From positions 4,547,769-4,611,768 of the forward strand of contig CM043801.1 of assembly GCA_023974075.1 (NCBI GenBank): 64,000 bases of DNA, written 5' to 3'. Of this stretch, positions 61,408 to 64,000 are shown in pieces (the first letter of the stretch is position 1; each line of letters starts with the position of its first letter). This DNA is from Chaenocephalus aceratus (taxonomy: Eukaryota > Chordata > Actinopteri > Perciformes > Channichthyidae). A model generated the notes under the pieces. That model ran no database searches, had not been told where the DNA came from, and was given only the letters and a program-made list of their open reading frames with translations. Both the position numbers and the translations under genes were made by a program.

Positions 61408-62445
61408 TAGTGCTGTCAAAATATCGCGTTAACGGCGGTAATTAATTGTTTGAATTAATTGCGTTAAAATATTTAACGCATTTAACGCATGTGCAGAATG
61501 GCCCGCCCCATACGTGCCAGCGCCAGGGTATGGCTGGGGTAGGTAAGAAATGGCTTAGCCCCACCATGAAAAATGATGTTAAAGTAAGCAAAATAACGTC
61601 TGCCAACTCGCGCGGAGTAAATTGCACAGACAGCAGTTAGTAAGATTGATTTCAGTAGCCACGGTTTTGAAAACTTTTGTCACGTAGTGATCGTCTTCTC
61701 CATAGAACATCTTTGATAACGGCGTGGTGTTGTTGCAGGAAGTCCCGACGGAGAATACTCTTGCTGTAGTACAGGGCAGAGCCATATACTAGTAATAATA
61801 TGGCTCTGGTACAGGGGTGCACATAACTGGTACGCAGGTTATGTAATCTGAAATGCGTACCGTCACTTGTGTCACAAAGCGCATTTGCGTACCGACGTAC
61901 TTGTGAAGCTTTTCCAGAAGGCGGTTAGATCACCGGACGACAGAGTCGGTCTCCGTGTGCACAGACAGGGCTGCTGTTAACGTCGGTCTGTACAACGGAC
62001 TTGTACCAAAACTACGCCAACCGGCTGCGGAGGGAGCCTCCCCCCCCTTCACTGGAGAACTGCGCTAAAACAGCTGATCACAACGTTCACACCTGTGGTC
62101 ACGAAGTACTCCACTAGCCGCCGCCGCCCCCCCTCTGTCGACTTTCCTGAAGTACTCCCCGTTGATAGAAATCAACACGTAATGAATTAAGACCCCACGG
62201 TTTGATGATTGATAGGTGTGTGGGTTGTCTTTCATTTTGACACGCAGAAAAATGTTATAATAAACATAGATACTGTATGTTAAATGGATATATCCGCCTT
62301 CTTTCATTTATCTTTCCATTCCCACAACAATATACATAAATAAATGGCATATTTTGGACATAGTTCGAATGGTGATTAATCATGATTAATTAATTTTTAA
62401 GCTGTGATTAATCTGATTAAAAATGTTAATCGTTTGAGAGCCCTA
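61408..62445. mobile_element. hAT-type element (TAGNGCTGTCAAA ends)
   Basis: The left end TAGTGCTGTCAAAATATCGC pairs with the right end GTTTGAGAGCCCTA; subterminal ATTAATTGCGTTAA-like words mirror GATTAATCTGATTAA. ATGTTTAC (61400-61407) and ATTTTTAC (62446-62453) are an 8-bp duplication with one mismatch. Internal segments match the element at 33002-34456. No transposase. Confidence 0.82.
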
Positions 62446-62686
62446 ATTTTTACATATGTCTTTAAATTATTTGGGTTTCAGTTGTATGTGTGTGAGCAGG
62501 CTGAACGGATTGGCCATCGGGAGATTCTGGACTTTTCCCGGTGGGCCGCTGCCGTTGGTGGGTTGCTGCCTTCGGTGGGCCACTGGCTCTGGCATAGGTG
62601 GGCTGTGGACTTTCACAGCACCGGTACCAGCATCCGCCGCAGTGGCGCTGTGAAAGTCCACCGCAGTTGCGAGTCTCCGGCTGTAA
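62446..62686. other. GC-rich stretch with CAGGGGCGG-family words
   Basis: GGATTGGCCATCGGGAGATT and CCCGGTGGGCC near 62510-62560 resemble the tip family of 29419-30450. TGGACTTTCACAGC is mirrored by GCTGTGAAAGTCCA at about 62607-62660. A partial element is likely. Confidence 0.45.
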
Positions 62687-63370
62687 CGGCCCCTACATTC
62701 GGCGGCGTGCGTTGCCGCTTGGCAGTGGGCGTGTCTTGAGCTTGGGGAGTTTACGCGAACAACAACCAATCACATGAATCTCTCCTGTCAATTGGATAAA
62801 AGGTTTTACGTGTCACACTTTATATGATGAACATTTATGACATTAATGTCTATGGTGCTATTTTACGCAACATTCCATGCTGGCTAAATACTGTCTATGC
62901 CTGCTAGCTGTCCATTCAAACGAAGTACACTGGATATAAACTCCCCAAACGGCGAACACCTACCAGTTCCACCCACTGTCTCTGCCACCTCCCTCCATGC
63001 CTGGCTCCTCCGGTTTGTATCCCGGTAGGTAAAGAGGGACTTGTCATAAAGCACCGGGTGATTCCCTATTGCTACGATTATTTTCTCCTCCATTTTTTGA
63101 CATATGGGAAATTACCTGTCTCTCCCAGCATACACGTGGTTTGATCGGCTAGTGCTTGTACTGGCAGATTTGCATACGCGGGATATGATTGGCTGACGCC
63201 TCCGTCGAAGCGTCAAAAGTAGAACATTGCTCTACCTTTGCAGCGAGTACCGCGAGAAAAATTACGCTTTGCTCCCACAATGCAGTTCGGCGAGGCGTGA
63301 CGTCACCCCATTCAAAGTGAATGGGCAGAAGCGTTGAAGCGGCAATGCACGCCGCCATGTGTAGGGGCCG
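62687..63370. mobile_element. PIF/Harbinger-type element with TAA duplication
   Basis: CGGCCCCTACATTCGGCGGC on the left is mirrored by GCCGCCATGTGTAGGGGCCG on the right. TAA flanks both sides (62684-62686 and 63371-63373), matching the TWA target of PIF/Harbinger transposases. Inside is a MADF-domain remnant on the minus strand, the domain carried by the second gene of Harbinger elements. The transposase itself is absent. Confidence 0.82.
62884..63093 (-). pseudogene. MADF-domain first exon of a Harbinger Myb-like gene
   Basis: The frame starts MEEKIIVAIGNHPVLYDKSL and continues FTYRDTNRRSQAWREVAETV, which fits the first two helices of a MADF (Myb/SANT-like) DNA-binding domain. A GTAGGT donor follows after about 45 codons; read-through beyond it does not look like MADF, and the remaining exons are missing. 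In intact Harbinger elements this protein helps the transposase enter the nucleus and find the ends. Here it is a remnant unless another copy supplies the rest. Confidence 0.7.
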
Positions 63371-63373
63371 TAA

Positions 63374-64000
63374 CAGTCCACTACAGGCCCGCGAGGACCC
63401 AGGTTATTACAAATAAGAATAATAATATCTCCCGTTCATCACGTGCATTCGCGACCCACCTATCACATCTCTGCGCCCCAAACTTGAGAAACGCTGACCT
63501 ACACTGTGTCAAATTTGGGTTCCCACTGAAGAATTACATATTTTTTTATTAAACTGATATTCAAGCAGCAGGGAACTGTAGATTTCAGCACATTTATTCA
63601 CACAGTAAAATCACTATTTTCAACCGCTGTTCAACCCGACATTGTGCGCTACTGAGTATTTTTGTGACCAGGAGAAAGGGATTGAGTCAAATGATATCCT
63701 AAATACCTAACTGTACATGTGTAAATAAAATTGTATTTTTGGCCTCACTATGACAGGTAAGCTTTAAACACTCTCACTTCACTGTCTGTCACCCTAGATT
63801 TAGAGTTGGTATTAGTTGTTTTTTTGTCTGCAGTTTTTCGGTTGTATGAGCATGTTGAATAGACTGGCGTACCTGTTGGTGAAAGAAACCTCTCTGATTG
63901 GCTGTTCAACTAAAATGTTCCAAAAGATGGAAATGAGAGTGAGAAATGCGAGATGGAAAATGATATCTAAGAGAGCATATAATGAAGACTCTTTCGCATT
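63374..64000. other. Right-edge stretch
   Basis: AT-rich, no feature recognised. Confidence 0.5.

Overview
The window looks like a teleost fish chromosome segment. The evidence is long introns packed with fish-type repeats (L2-clade LINE, tRNA-derived SINEs, hAT, piggyBac-like and Harbinger-like DNA elements, many GT/AC microsatellites) around widely spaced exons of a vertebrate cadherin. The species cannot be named from the sequence. Only one host gene is well supported.

The gene is a classical type II cadherin on the minus strand. Seven exons can be placed with canonical GT/AG borders and matching phases: 48469-48813 (5'UTR end, signal peptide, prodomain, start of EC1), 26275-26569 (EC1), 26040-26159 and 25117-25290 (EC2), 8145-8332 (EC3), 6446-6696 (EC3/EC4) and 243-379 (EC4). 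The rest of EC4, EC5, the membrane segment and the catenin-binding tail lie beyond the left edge. The sequence fits the cadherin-6/-9/-10 subgroup, but the paralogue cannot be settled by eye. The first coding exon carries an apparent one-base frameshift between the signal peptide and the mature protein.

The rest of the window to about 48.4 kb is intronic. The intron at 380-6445 holds a 0.5 kb TTAA-flanked MITE and a 3 kb foldback element. The intron at 8333-25116 holds a 4.4 kb terminal-inverted-repeat (TIR) element with at least four nested insertions, a broken L2 LINE with a duplicated 3' end, and a 2.1 kb TTAA-flanked element. The 21.9 kb intron at 26570-48468 holds a 4 kb hAT-type element with an exact 8-bp target duplication and a second hAT inside it, other hAT-like elements, and a 4.4 kb element with roughly 540-bp inverted arms that contains another hAT.

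The region right of 48813 is upstream intron or intergenic DNA. It contains a 150-bp near-perfect palindrome, a 39-bp minisatellite split by a TIR element, a hAT-ended element filled with about 33 copies of the palindrome ACTAGT, a hAT-type element (61408-62445) and a Harbinger-type element with a MADF-domain remnant. No second host gene, rRNA, CRISPR array or intact transposase was found. The most unusual structures are the ACTAGT array, the nested hAT complexes and the frameshift in the cadherin signal-peptide exon.
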